NCBI GenBank assembly: GCA_045561235.1
Contig: JBJKYB010000002.1
Location: forward strand, 992,001-1,056,000
Direction of reading: 5' to 3'
Origin: GCA-2705445 sp002705445
GTDB lineage: Bacteria; Pseudomonadota; Gammaproteobacteria; Poriferisulfidales; GCA-002705445
Length of the DNA stretch: 64,000 bases
Position numbers and translations under genes: made by a program. Positions 18,440-28,672 of this stretch are shown piece by piece (position 1 is the stretch's first letter; each line of letters opens with the position of its first letter). Under the pieces are notes generated by a model, which saw nothing but the letters and a program-made list of their open reading frames with translations, made no database searches and had not been told where the DNA came from.

Positions 18440-19468
18440 TTATTTGCCGATATTTCTACTAAGTAATACTGCAATCCATTTTGTATCTTCGTTACTTTCT
18501 AAAGCTATTTTCATGATCATTGTAAGTGGAACAGATAGAAGCATGCCTACTGGACCTAGCAACCATCCCCAGAATATTAATGATAAAAATATTATTAAAG
18601 TGGAAAGTCCTAACTCTTTACCAAGGTATCTAGGTTCAACAATACTTCCCATTATTACATTTACGACCAGATATATGATTGCAACAACTATGGCATAAAA
18701 GGCATTAAATTGGATGAAAGCAATAATAATTGCTGGTATTGAAGCTATAATGGAGCCAATATTAGGTATGTAGTTCAAAAAGAAAGCAACTAGTCCCCAC
18801 ATAACAGCATGATCAATGCCAGTAATCATTAATGAAAAATATATTAAAAGCCCGGTTAACATACTTACAACTGTTTTTATTGATAAATACTTATTCATAT
18901 TTTCACTGAAGGTATGGAAATTTGAAATTGACCTATCACTACTTTTAAAAGCAAGCTTTATTTTATTTGAAAAGCCTGCTGCTTCTAGAAGAGTAAACAT
19001 TACTATAAATAGTATGAGAAAATAATTTGTCAAAACATTTCCAAATGCGCTTATAGTATTAGCTACAGATTGTATGATGAAATTTGGATCAACGTACTCG
19101 TTGAGAAAACTCGAGTCAATGTCAATATTATACTTTTCAAGAACTAACGCCATACTATCTATTTCATTAGTTATTTTTTCTTTATATTCTGGTAGTGACT
19201 TTCTAAAGTTGTTCAAAGAGGTTCCTATTAAAGCTGCAATACTTAAACTTACAGAGATAATTGTTATTAATACGAGAGAAACCGAAATCGGTGTATTTAT
19301 TTTTTTTGACTGAAAAAATTTTAATAATGGAAAGGATACAAGAGCTATAAACATAGAAAGAAAAAACGGGACTATAATTTTATCTGCTGTTTTGAGACCA
19401 GCAAAAATTATTATTAAACCACTTATAGTTAATATTCCTTTATAGATAGTATTATTTTTGTTCTGCAT
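18440..19468 (-). CDS. AI-2E family (PerM/UPF0118) membrane transporter
   Basis: A 342-residue protein with about eight predicted membrane segments and the family features YIPNIGSIIASIPAIIIAF and GSIVEPRYLGKELGLSTLIIFLS. Members include TqsA and PerM-type proteins; substrates vary (autoinducer export, Na+ antiport), so no specific function is given. Its start lies inside the nhaA end by 17 bases, implying coupling with that sodium/proton antiporter. Confidence 0.9.
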   Translation of the reverse strand: MQNKNNTIYKGILTISGLIIIFAGLKTADKIIVPFFLSMFIALVSFPLLKFFQSKKINTPISVSLVLITIISVSLSIAALIGTSLNNFRKSLPEYKEKITNEIDSMALVLEKYNIDIDSSFLNEYVDPNFIIQSVANTISAFGNVLTNYFLILFIVMFTLLEAAGFSNKIKLAFKSSDRSISNFHTFSENMNKYLSIKTVVSMLTGLLIYFSLMITGIDHAVMWGLVAFFLNYIPNIGSIIASIPAIIIAFIQFNAFYAIVVAIIYLVVNVIMGSIVEPRYLGKELGLSTLIIFLSLIFWGWLLGPVGMLLSVPLTMIMKIALESNEDTKWIAVLLSRNIGK

Positions 19469-20681
19469 TATTTAATCTAATTTTTAAAATTACATAGCCA
19501 ATAATACCAGATAAAATTGATCCAAAAAATATACCTGATTTTGAAAATTCTTGACCAAAGTACATCACTTGACTACCTTCAGGGAATGCCAATGCATTTA
19601 TAAATAAACTCATTGTAAACCCAATACCGCAAAGAAATGATACTCCTAATATATCATATAAATTCACATTGTTTGGTAACGTACAAATTTTTAGTTTGAT
19701 AGATATGTATGTTAAGAATGTAATTCCTATGGGTTTGCCTAATAAAAGTCCAAGCATTATACCTAAAGGAACAGGATTTGATAGTGAGCTAAAATTCATA
19801 GAATCTAAACTTATATCAGCATTAAAAAATGCAAATAACGGTAAAATTATAAAACCAGAAAATGTGTGAAGTTTCTCTTCTAGATATCTTGCAGGCGAAT
19901 GGTTTGTATCTTTAATTGATAATGGTATTGTTGCTGCTAATATTACCCCTGCGATTGTTGTATGAACTCCAGAATGTAAAATAAAATACCATAGAAATAA
20001 TCCTCCAAATAAATATATGCTTACTTTTCTTATATTATTGAAGTTAAGCCACATTAGAATCGTAAAAATTCCTAGGGCGCTTAAAAGGTTTCCGGTTGAT
20101 AAGTCTGATGTGTAATAAAGTGCAATAACTAGTACTGCTCCTAAGTCATCAATTATGGCGAGTGAAAGTAAAAATACTTTTAAACTTACTGGCACTCTGT
20201 TACCTAAAACTGCTAAAACTGCAAGAGAGAAGGCTATATCAGTTGCTGTTGGGATAGCCCATCCAGACATCGCTAATGGATTATCTATATTAATTAATAC
20301 ATACACAAGAGCAGGTACAGCCATTCCACCAGCTGCCGCAATTCCAGGTAAAAGAACTTTTTTCACGGATGATAGTTGTCCACTTATCATCTCTCTTTTA
20401 AGTTCTAAACCTATAACCAAAAAAAATATTGCCATTAGCCCGTCATTAACAAAATGATGGACTGATTCTTTTATGGTTAATTCACCAAGACCTATTGATA
20501 TATAACTATTTTTTAAAGAATAGTAGTAAGTAGATAAATCAGAGTTTGCAAGAAAAATAGCTAATAAACTAAATATTATTAAAAGTAATCCAGAAGATGA
20601 CTCTGTTTTTAAAAACTTCCAGAGAAATTTAGCGGGATTAATATTAGAGTTAATTTTTAGAGTATCTTTATTTATTATCAT
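19452..20681 (-). CDS. nhaA: Na+/H+ antiporter NhaA
   Basis: A 409-residue, roughly 12-helix antiporter that exports Na+ in exchange for protons. Key motifs are GLELKREMISGQLS in the cytoplasmic region, and SLAIIDDLGAVLVIALYY, with the pair of aspartates (DD) equivalent to E. coli Asp163/164. The Asp of WAIPTATDIAFSLAVLA matches Asp133. A sodium-exporting antiporter is consistent with a marine or saline habitat. Divergent from leuS across 62 bases. Confidence 0.95.
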   Translation of the reverse strand: MIINKDTLKINSNINPAKFLWKFLKTESSSGLLLIIFSLLAIFLANSDLSTYYYSLKNSYISIGLGELTIKESVHHFVNDGLMAIFFLVIGLELKREMISGQLSSVKKVLLPGIAAAGGMAVPALVYVLINIDNPLAMSGWAIPTATDIAFSLAVLAVLGNRVPVSLKVFLLSLAIIDDLGAVLVIALYYTSDLSTGNLLSALGIFTILMWLNFNNIRKVSIYLFGGLFLWYFILHSGVHTTIAGVILAATIPLSIKDTNHSPARYLEEKLHTFSGFIILPLFAFFNADISLDSMNFSSLSNPVPLGIMLGLLLGKPIGITFLTYISIKLKICTLPNNVNLYDILGVSFLCGIGFTMSLFINALAFPEGSQVMYFGQEFSKSGIFFGSILSGIIGYVILKIRLNNAEQK

Positions 20682-20743
20682 AATTCAGACATTATATGTA
20701 ACTTATGTTAAGTTTTGTAAAATTATTATAACAAAATATTGAA

Positions 20744-23164
20744 ATGCAGGAAATTTATAACCCAAAAATTATTGAGAGTAGAATACAAGAAAAATGGTAT
20801 TCAACGAAAGCCTTTAAAGCAGAAGAAGACACATCCAAAAAGAAGTTCTACTGCTTGTCTATGTTTCCATACCCTAGTGGAAACTTGCATATTGGTCATG
20901 TAAGGAATTATACAATAAGTGACGTTTTGGCAAGATATCACAGAATGTTAGGTGAAAATGTTCTCCATCCCATAGGTTGGGATGCTTTTGGCTTGCCCGC
21001 TGAAAATGCAGCAACGGAAAATAATTTATCTCCTAAAAACTGGACTAATTCAAATATTAAGAATATGAGTGAACAACTTAAAAGTATGGGTTTTAGTTAT
21101 GATTGGGATAGAGAAATTTCTACTTGCTCGGAAGATTATTATAAATGGGAACAATGGTTTTTTATTGAATTATTTAAAAAAAATCTTGTTTATAAAAAAG
21201 AATCGCTTGTCAACTGGGACCCCGTAGATTGTACAGTCTTAGCAAATGAACAAGTAATAGATGGAAAAGGTTGGAGATCTGGAGTTGATGTAGAAAAAAA
21301 GAAAATATCACAGTGGTTCCTTAAAACTTCTAGCTATTCAGAGGAACTCCTTAAAGATCTAGAAGAACTAAAGGGTAATTGGCCTGACAACGTTATAACT
21401 ATGCAAAAAAACTGGATTGGCGAATCTTATGGAGCAGAAGTATCATTTAAAACTACTATTAACAAAGAAATTTACGTATTTACGACTCGTCCAGATACGC
21501 TCTTTGGTGTCTCTTTTTTAGCTATTGCTGCAGATCATAGTTTTGTGGATGAATGCAATAGAGATGTCCAGGAATATTGCGAAAATCTAATTAAACTCCA
21601 TACAAGTAGAAATAATAGAGAAAAAGAGACTCCCAACGGCCTATTTACTGGTATTTTTGCAATTCATCCTGTAACAAATAATAAAATCCCAATATGGATA
21701 GCAAATTATGTTTTAACCGGGTACGGGACTGGTGCTGTTATGGGCGTACCGGCTCATGATCATAGAGATAATAAATTTGCTCGAAAATATAAACTAGAAA
21801 TAATAAAAGTAATAATGAATGAAAACACAAATGAAGAGGTTTATACTGGCCATGGAAAGCTGATAAATTCAAATATTTTCAATAATTTAGAAAGTAAATC
21901 TGCAGCAAAATCTATTATTGAATATTTATCTGAAAATAGTATTGGCAAACCCGTTAAAAATTATAAATTAAGAGATTGGGGGGTATCAAGACAAAGATAT
22001 TGGGGTTGTCCGATACCAATAATATACAGAGAGGATGGTAAAATTTTGCCAGTAGATAATAGTGAATTACCTATTAAATTACCTGATGATATAGATTTTT
22101 CAAAAGGTGGAAACCCTCTAGATAATCACCCAACCTGGAAATATACAAAATGTACTGAAACTGGTCTTAAAGCAATTAGAGAGACTGACACTTTAGACAC
22201 TTTTTTTGAGTCGAGTTGGTACCAGTCAAGATTTTGTTGCCCAAATGATAATGATAATATGATTGGACCCGAGTCCAATTATTGGCTTCCAGTGGACATT
22301 TATATTGGCGGAATAGAGCATGCGGTCCTTCATCTATTATATGCAAGATTTTTTCATAAATTATTAAGAGATCATGGAATGCTAAACTCTAATGAGCCAT
22401 TTAAATCATTAATCACCCAAGGAATGGTTTTAAAAGATGGATCTAAGATGTCTAAATCAAAAGGCAACACTGTCGATCCAAAAGAACTTATAGATAAATA
22501 TGGAGCTGATACACTAAGATTATTTGTAATCTTTGCTGCTCCTGTAGAGAATTCTTTAGAATGGTCTGACCATGGTGTTGAAGGCTCTTTTAAGTTTCTA
22601 AATAAACTATGGGCAACTGGATACAAGATAAAAAACTTAATTCCAAAAGATGAAAAAAATCATAGCGAGGATGAAAAGAAACTTAAAGTAATTATAAATA
22701 AAGCCATACTAAAAGTATCTGGTGATTATGGGGATAGAGTTAGCTTAAATACAATCGTATCTACATGTATGGAGGTTTTAAATAGCATTAATAAATATAT
22801 AAAATTAAATACTGTTTCGAATAATATAATTTTTGACTCGTATAAAACTTTAATATTAATGCTTTTTCCCATAGTTCCACATATATGCGAAGAATTATCA
22901 GAAAACTTAAATTTAATTGATAATAATAAAGGTCATATATGGCCTAAAGTCGATGAAAATTATATAAATGATGACAAGTTTTTAATAGTTGTTCAAATTA
23001 ATGGAAAAGTAAGAAAAAAGATTGAATTTTCTCGAGGATTATCTCAAAAACATATTGAGGAGCATATTCTTTGTTTAGAAGATATAACAAAATATACAAA
23101 TAATAAAATCATTAAGAAAATAATTCATATAAAAGAAAAACTTGTTAATATAGTAATACAATGA
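20744..23164 (+). CDS. leuS: Leucyl-tRNA synthetase
   Basis: An 806-residue class I synthetase. The HIGH motif is GNLHIGHVRNY (residues 49-52), and KMSKS lies near residue 568 in DGSKMSKSKGNTVDP. The CP1 editing domain (TTRPDTLFGVSFLAIAADH and GYGTGAVMGVPAHDHRD) is present, so mischarged tRNA editing should be intact. Somewhat shorter than E. coli LeuS (860). Its stop overlaps the lptE start (ATGA). Confidence 0.97.
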   Translation: MQEIYNPKIIESRIQEKWYSTKAFKAEEDTSKKKFYCLSMFPYPSGNLHIGHVRNYTISDVLARYHRMLGENVLHPIGWDAFGLPAENAATENNLSPKNWTNSNIKNMSEQLKSMGFSYDWDREISTCSEDYYKWEQWFFIELFKKNLVYKKESLVNWDPVDCTVLANEQVIDGKGWRSGVDVEKKKISQWFLKTSSYSEELLKDLEELKGNWPDNVITMQKNWIGESYGAEVSFKTTINKEIYVFTTRPDTLFGVSFLAIAADHSFVDECNRDVQEYCENLIKLHTSRNNREKETPNGLFTGIFAIHPVTNNKIPIWIANYVLTGYGTGAVMGVPAHDHRDNKFARKYKLEIIKVIMNENTNEEVYTGHGKLINSNIFNNLESKSAAKSIIEYLSENSIGKPVKNYKLRDWGVSRQRYWGCPIPIIYREDGKILPVDNSELPIKLPDDIDFSKGGNPLDNHPTWKYTKCTETGLKAIRETDTLDTFFESSWYQSRFCCPNDNDNMIGPESNYWLPVDIYIGGIEHAVLHLLYARFFHKLLRDHGMLNSNEPFKSLITQGMVLKDGSKMSKSKGNTVDPKELIDKYGADTLRLFVIFAAPVENSLEWSDHGVEGSFKFLNKLWATGYKIKNLIPKDEKNHSEDEKKLKVIINKAILKVSGDYGDRVSLNTIVSTCMEVLNSINKYIKLNTVSNNIIFDSYKTLILMLFPIVPHICEELSENLNLIDNNKGHIWPKVDENYINDDKFLIVVQINGKVRKKIEFSRGLSQKHIEEHILCLEDITKYTNNKIIKKIIHIKEKLVNIVIQ

Positions 23165-23640
23165 ATCTGTTAAAAAAAAGAACGTGTGTTGCCTTGATAT
23201 TTGTAATATTGCTAAACGGTTGTGGATACAAATTAGGAGGTCTTGAGGTAATTGGTGAGAACTCCTCTAAAACAGCTGTGTTAAAAGTCATATCTTCGAA
23301 AGAATTTACTCGTAAGCTCAAAAACTCCGGATTTATCATAAAAGAGGAAAATTTTGAATATTTAATCCAGACAGAAGGTCCATTTCGCAAAAAAGAAACT
23401 TCATCGGTGTCCAGCAGCGCTGACGATAGAGAATTCACTCTTACTGTAAGTATGATAGTATCGATATTCAATAATTCCGGCGAGACAATTATTGAAAGAA
23501 AAGAAATATCTAAATCCAAAGATTATGATTTCTCATCATCTAGTATTAATAGTTCAGAGAGTGAAGAAGCGATAATTTACTCGGATCTTGAAAAGATTCT
23601 TCAAGTGGAAATAATCAATATAATTAGAAGTATAATGTAA
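23161..23640 (+). CDS. lptE: LPS-assembly lipoprotein LptE
   Basis: A 159-residue lipoprotein. The signal peptide ends in the lipobox LLNGC (Cys21), followed by GYKLGG, the typical GYxL start of LptE. LptE plugs the LptD barrel in the outer membrane that inserts lipopolysaccharide. Its position directly after leuS with a 4-base overlap is canonical. In relatives holA follows; here two minus-strand genes intervene. Confidence 0.88.
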   Translation: MNLLKKRTCVALIFVILLNGCGYKLGGLEVIGENSSKTAVLKVISSKEFTRKLKNSGFIIKEENFEYLIQTEGPFRKKETSSVSSSADDREFTLTVSMIVSIFNNSGETIIERKEISKSKDYDFSSSSINSSESEEAIIYSDLEKILQVEIINIIRSIM

Positions 23641-23642
23641 AA

Positions 23643-24338
23643 TTATTTATTTTTGTCCTCAATATCTTTATATAAATAGCCAACTAATGACGTGCTAACT
23701 ATTGTAAAAAATAATTGCATTAAAATTGATATAAATATAAAAATTTCTTGATAACTTAAAAGATTTGTATAATTTGAAATTAAAAAATTTATAAGAACAT
23801 ACGGTCCAATTAAAAGAATATACAGTAAAAAGATTTTAACAGACGAACCTCTTGTGAATATATATGAATCTTTTAAGCTTTTTTTTAGCCCACATGCTGC
23901 TCCTGGAAGTATAAACATTATTCTAGAATAAATATAAATCATATAAGCGAATAATATGTAAAGATAGAAAGTCATTTTTGCAATATCTGCCGGGAAAAAA
24001 GGAGATAGTATTATTACATGAATAATATAAATTATTAAAATACTAAACAATAAATAAAATATTCTATTTAAAAAAATTTTTGTATAGTCTTTTTTAAAAA
24101 AATCAATATATATATTTTCAATATTATTATTTAAAATAATATTTCTAAATATATTTATTACCAAAGGTGAAGAAATAATAAGATAACCAGTAAAAAAAAA
24201 TAAAACCAGATATATACTCTGAGTATACATTACTAAAAATTGACTAAAAACTAAGTATAGAAAAATTGGAACGTAGTTTTTTAGAGCTACTGGAATATAG
24301 TAAGCAGTGTATAGTAATGATTTTAGTATAATTCTCAT
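23643..24338 (-). CDS. Multi-pass membrane protein of unknown function
   Basis: A 231-residue, very hydrophobic protein with about six membrane segments. I do not recognise a family. A basic loop with PGAACGLKKSLKDSYIFTRG near residue 150 resembles the loop in BPD-type or DUF-class membrane domains with repeated helices, but this is not enough to assign it. It overlaps the dehydrogenase upstream by four bases (start at 24338, dehydrogenase stop at 24335), so the two are an operon inserted between lptE and holA on the opposite strand. Confidence 0.6.
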   Translation of the reverse strand: MRIILKSLLYTAYYIPVALKNYVPIFLYLVFSQFLVMYTQSIYLVLFFFTGYLIISSPLVINIFRNIILNNNIENIYIDFFKKDYTKIFLNRIFYLLFSILIIYIIHVIILSPFFPADIAKMTFYLYILFAYMIYIYSRIMFILPGAACGLKKSLKDSYIFTRGSSVKIFLLYILLIGPYVLINFLISNYTNLLSYQEIFIFISILMQLFFTIVSTSLVGYLYKDIEDKNK

Positions 24339-25219
24339 TTATTTTGTTTTTTTACGATATAGTAATATGCTGAAGAATCTTTTTCGCTATGGCCACTTTT
24401 ATTGCACTTGTTCATATTTTTATTTACTAAATTTATACCAGGAAGCTTTAGATTTTTTTTCTTTGCAATATTTTTTACAATTCTTAAGTCTTTCGCATGC
24501 AGTTTTGTTTTGAAACCTGGTTTAAAATCTTTTTCCAATATTCTTTTAGCATGAGTATCTAAAACTTTGCTATTCGCAAAACCTCCCAACAATGCAGATC
24601 TAATATTAGATTTATTTGCTTTAAACTTGTCAGCAATAACAAATGCTTCGCTAACTGCGTTTAATGTTTGGGCTACAATAATTTGATTACATGCTTTTGC
24701 AACTTGTCCAGAACCTGAACTTCCTATATAAGTTATCTTATTGCCAAGAATTTTCAAAATAGGCATTACTTTTTTAACGGTAATTTCCTCGCCTCCAACC
24801 ATAATTGATAATGACCCATTAATTGCCCCAATTTCTCCACCAGACACTGGAGCGTCAATCATAGAAATGTTATTTTTCTTTAGTACATTAGCAATTTTGA
24901 TGGTTTCTATAGGACATATCGTGCTCATATCTATAACTATCGAAGGCTTTAAAGCATTTTTTACCAATCCATTTCGTCCAGTTAGAATTTCCTTCACGTC
25001 CTTTGTATCTGATACCGCTAGAATTAATATATCAATTTTACAAAAAAATTCTTTTAAATTCCTTATAACATTAATACCGTTTTTTATCATATTCGAATGA
25101 TATTTGGCATTCCTTGAATAGGCAGACACATCGTAATGATTTTTTGAAAGATTTTTAGCCATAGGTAAGCCAATAATACCTGTTCCTATAAATCCAATTT
25201 TTACTTTTTTCTTAAGCAT
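24335..25219 (-). CDS. 3-hydroxyisobutyrate/tartronate semialdehyde reductase family dehydrogenase
   Basis: A 294-residue beta-hydroxyacid dehydrogenase. It has the NAD(P) motif GFIGTGIIGLPMAKNL (residues 9-24), the substrate-binding APVSGGEIGA, and the catalytic lysine in GQVAKACNQI, as in GarR/GlxR and MmsB. The closest guess is 2-hydroxy-3-oxopropionate (tartronate semialdehyde) reductase, but 3-hydroxyisobutyrate or related substrates cannot be excluded. It and the membrane protein sit as a two-gene minus-strand insert in the leuS-lptE-holA cluster. Confidence 0.85.
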   Translation of the reverse strand: MLKKKVKIGFIGTGIIGLPMAKNLSKNHYDVSAYSRNAKYHSNMIKNGINVIRNLKEFFCKIDILILAVSDTKDVKEILTGRNGLVKNALKPSIVIDMSTICPIETIKIANVLKKNNISMIDAPVSGGEIGAINGSLSIMVGGEEITVKKVMPILKILGNKITYIGSSGSGQVAKACNQIIVAQTLNAVSEAFVIADKFKANKSNIRSALLGGFANSKVLDTHAKRILEKDFKPGFKTKLHAKDLRIVKNIAKKKNLKLPGINLVNKNMNKCNKSGHSEKDSSAYYYIVKKQNK

Positions 25220-25266
25220 TTATAAATTAATATTAGTTAAATAATTAATAAGTTAATATAATTAAA

Positions 25267-26295
25267 ATGCAGATATATTACAATCAATTAGATAGCAAAT
25301 TAAAAGATAACTTAAAGCCAATATACATAATAGCTGGAAGCGAAATTTATCAAGAAGAGATTTGTTTACAAAAAATTATCAAAACTGCAAAAAAAGCGAG
25401 TTTTTTCGACCATGAGGTAATTTATGTCGAAAAAAGTTTTGACTGGGACAGTTTTAATTCTTCAAACTCAAATTTATCTCTTTTTTCAAGTAAAAAAATT
25501 ATTGAACTAAGATTTCTTACAAAAAGTGTAGGCATTACAGCAGAAAAAAAAATTTTAGAAATTATAGAAAATTTCTCGCAAGATAATTTAATAATAATAA
25601 GACTTCCAGAGCTAAAAGCTGCAGATTTTAAGAAGAAATATTTAGGGATTAAGAATAGTAATGTGGGTTTAATACGTATATATCCAATGACTAGAAAAGA
25701 TATAATTACGGAACTTCTTAGTTCATCAAAGTCATTAAGATATAAGATTGATTTAAAATGCATAAATTTTATTGCAGATTTATACGAAGGTAATATGGTT
25801 GCTGCAAATCAAGCTCTTATCAAATTAGATTTAATGATGACTGATGACCAACAGATTGATTTAATGTTTCTTAAAAAAGTTTTTTCTAAAGATGTTGATT
25901 TTGAGGCAAGTAATTTGGTAGATTATGCAATTGAAGGTAATATTGAAAAAGTTAATACATGTATTAATTTTCTGAAAGAGAATGATTATCCAACACAATA
26001 TATTATTTGGTCTTTCATAAGACACTTTAGAACTACTTTATGTAATTTGGAATTACTTGCTTCTGGAAAATCTAAAGATGAAATATTAAAAAATGTATGG
26101 CCTTTTGAAAGGAAAAATTTAATGTCATTTTCTTTAAATAAATTATCCCAAAATAAGATAGAGGCTTACATAGGAATATTAGTTAGATTGGATATGCAAT
26201 CAAAGAATATTCTAAATGGGAATATATGGGATTCCATTCATGATTTGTCAGTTTCTATATCAAAAAATAAACTTTCAGTTATTAAATATACTTAA
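25267..26295 (+). CDS. holA: DNA polymerase III delta subunit
   Basis: A 342-residue protein with the HolA pattern: LKPIYIIAGSEIYQEEICL near the start (clamp-loader Walker A is degenerate in delta), FDWDSFN, and LSLFSSKKIIELRF near residues 75-90. Delta opens the beta clamp during loading. In Gammaproteobacteria holA follows lptE; the same order is kept here apart from the two-gene insert. It is followed by proA 12 bases later. Confidence 0.88.
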   Translation: MQIYYNQLDSKLKDNLKPIYIIAGSEIYQEEICLQKIIKTAKKASFFDHEVIYVEKSFDWDSFNSSNSNLSLFSSKKIIELRFLTKSVGITAEKKILEIIENFSQDNLIIIRLPELKAADFKKKYLGIKNSNVGLIRIYPMTRKDIITELLSSSKSLRYKIDLKCINFIADLYEGNMVAANQALIKLDLMMTDDQQIDLMFLKKVFSKDVDFEASNLVDYAIEGNIEKVNTCINFLKENDYPTQYIIWSFIRHFRTTLCNLELLASGKSKDEILKNVWPFERKNLMSFSLNKLSQNKIEAYIGILVRLDMQSKNILNGNIWDSIHDLSVSISKNKLSVIKYT

Positions 26296-26307
26296 TATAA
26301 TAGAAAT

Positions 26308-27564
26308 ATGAATATAAAAGACTACGTAAGCACAATATGTATAAATGCACAGAATTCTTCAAAGGAAATTTCTTGCTTGAGAGAAAAAGCAAAAAATTCA
26401 ATATTAAATTCTCTTATAGAAGAAATTAATCTAAATAGAGATTTAATTAAATCATCAAATACGATTGATATCGAAAACTTTAAATCGTCAGATAATTATG
26501 GAGATGCTTTTTTAGATAGACTTTTACTTGATGACAATAGAATTGATGGAATGGTAGCAAGTATTAAAGAAATAATAGAATTCAAGGATCCTGTTGGCCA
26601 AATAAAAGGCTTAGAAAAAATGAAAAGTGGAATAAAAGTTGGAAAAATGTCAATGCCACTCGGAGTTATAGCAATGATTTATGAATCAAGGCCAAATGTT
26701 ACCATTGACGCATCTGCTTTAAGTATTAAATCTGGTAATGCAATAATACTTAGAGGAGGGTCTGAGTCTATAAATACGAACATAGCTTTAGGCAAATGTA
26801 TTAAAAATTCTTTAATTAAAAATAAAGTAAACAAAAATATAGTTCAATTAATAGATAATACGGACAGAGATATTGTCAATGAACTTTTATTGCAAAATAA
26901 TTACATTGATATTGTAATACCAAGAGGCGGTAAAAATTTAATAAAACTAATTGATGAAATCTCATCTATATCTGTATTAAGGCATCTAGATGGAATCTGT
27001 CATGTTTATTTAGATAAAGATTGCGATTTTGATAAAGCTTTAAACATAGCTATTAATTCCAAAACACAAAGAACCGGAGTTTGCAATGCAATGGAAACTT
27101 TGATTATTCATAATGATATTTCAGAAAAGTTTCTTCCATTATTACATAAAGAGTTATTAGAAAAAAATGTTGAAATTCGAGGATGTAAAAAAACACAATC
27201 TATTTTATCTTCTATCGCATTAGCTACAGAGGATGATTGGAAGACAGAATATTTAGACTCAATTCTATCAATTATAATAGTAAGTTCTATGAATGATGCT
27301 ATAAAACATATATCAAAATATGGCTCTGGCCATACAGATGTTATAGTAACGGAAAATAAAGAAAATGCAGAAACTTTTTTAAGAAATGTTGATTCTAGCT
27401 CAGTAATGCATAATGCTTCGTCAAGATTTGCAGATGGTTATGAATATGGACTAGGTGCCGAGATAGGAATTAGTACTAATAAACTTCATGCACGTGGCCC
27501 AGTTGGAATAGAGGGTCTTACCAATGAAAAATTTATTGTTTTGGGTGACGGGAACGTAAGGTAA
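26308..27564 (+). CDS. proA: Gamma-glutamyl phosphate reductase
   Basis: A 418-residue aldehyde dehydrogenase-fold enzyme of proline synthesis that reduces gamma-glutamyl phosphate to glutamate semialdehyde. The catalytic cysteine is Cys259 in QRTGVCNAMETL. The N-terminal PLGVIAMIYESRPNVTIDA and C-terminal GLGAEIGISTNKLHARGPVG segments are family hallmarks. The usual neighbour nadD is absent, and prfB starts three bases after the stop. Confidence 0.95.
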   Translation: MNIKDYVSTICINAQNSSKEISCLREKAKNSILNSLIEEINLNRDLIKSSNTIDIENFKSSDNYGDAFLDRLLLDDNRIDGMVASIKEIIEFKDPVGQIKGLEKMKSGIKVGKMSMPLGVIAMIYESRPNVTIDASALSIKSGNAIILRGGSESINTNIALGKCIKNSLIKNKVNKNIVQLIDNTDRDIVNELLLQNNYIDIVIPRGGKNLIKLIDEISSISVLRHLDGICHVYLDKDCDFDKALNIAINSKTQRTGVCNAMETLIIHNDISEKFLPLLHKELLEKNVEIRGCKKTQSILSSIALATEDDWKTEYLDSILSIIIVSSMNDAIKHISKYGSGHTDVIVTENKENAETFLRNVDSSSVMHNASSRFADGYEYGLGAEIGISTNKLHARGPVGIEGLTNEKFIVLGDGNVR

Positions 27565-27567
27565 AAA

Positions 27568-28672
27568 ATGGCTAAAAATGAAAATGATTATGAATCTCAA
27601 TTATCCTCTATTGAAAAACAGTTAGAAGATATTAGGAGGTTCCTTTGACATTGATTCAAAAAATAAAGTGCTTACTAAACTTAATGAGTCACTGCAAGAT
27701 GAGTCTGTATGGTCAGATAGAGAAAAATCTTTATCAATTACGAAACAAAAATCTCTTATAGAAAAAGAGCTTAACGAGTACAATTTAATTTTGTCAGATT
27801 TTGCTCAACTAAAAGAATTTAAGGAATTATATGACGAAGACCAATCATCAGAATTATCTGATTACTTAGATACAGAAATAAAAAAAATTTCTATCTCCAC
27901 TCAGAAACTATCTTTTTTAAAAATATTTAATGGGAAGTCAGATCTTTGTAATGCTTTTGTCGATATACAATCAGGCTCAGGGGGAACAGAAGCACAGGAT
28001 TGGGCAGAGATGTTATTAAGAATGTATTATAGATGGGGTGAGAAACATGATTTTGATGTTGAAACTATTGATATCACAAATGGTGAGGTAGCCGGAATTA
28101 AGAGTGCTACACTTAAATTTAATGGAAAATATGCATTTGGCTGGTTAAGGACAGAAACAGGAGTACACAGACTTGTAAGAAAATCACCTTTTGATTCTGG
28201 AAATAGAAGGCATACTTCTTTTGCCTCGGTATTTGTTTCTCCAGAGATTGATGACGATATTGAGATAGAGGTAGATCCTAGCGATCTAAGAATTGATGTT
28301 TTTCGAGCTAGCGGTGCAGGTGGGCAACACGTAAATAAAACTGAATCCGCAGTAAGAATTACTCATTTAAAATCCGGCGTAGTTACACAATGTCAAAACG
28401 GTAGATCTCAGCATAAAAATAAAGATACCGCCATGAAACAACTTAAAGCAAAACTATATGAAATAGAGATTCAAAAAAAGAGAAGCGAACAAGATAATAT
28501 TGAAAATGAAAAGGCCGATATTGGATGGGGTAGTCAAATAAGGTCATATGTACTGGATCAATCAAGAATTAAAGATTTAAGAACAAATATTGAAACTAGT
28601 AATACTCAATCTGTATTAGATGGTAATATTGATGTATTCATAGAAGCAAGTTTAAAAAAAGGTGAAAAATAA
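27568..28672 (+). CDS. prfB: Peptide chain release factor 2, with programmed +1 frameshift
   Basis: RF2 reads UGA and UAA stop codons. Translation starts at ATG 27568 and reaches an in-frame TGA at 27646-27648 after 26 codons. The preceding CTT TGA C with an AGGAGG Shine-Dalgarno-like element at 27634-27639 is the classical autoregulatory slip site; skipping T27646 resumes at GAC 27647 and gives a 367-residue RF2. The GGQ motif (GAGGQHVNKTESA, near residue 250) is intact. The frameshift senses RF2 level: low RF2 allows slippage. The stop overlaps the lysS start. Confidence 0.96.
27634..27648 (+). promoter_or_regulatory. prfB +1 programmed frameshift site
   Basis: The sequence AGGAGG TTC CTT TGA C matches the known RF2 recoding signal: an internal Shine-Dalgarno three bases before the slippery CTT, followed by the in-frame UGA. 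This is seen directly and is a textbook autoregulation element. Automatic annotation will start the gene too late if the frameshift is missed. Confidence 0.95.

Noticed and set aside
23145..23519. Minus-strand open frame of 124 codons opposite lptE
   Set aside because: It is antisense to a recognisable lipoprotein gene and has no family features.
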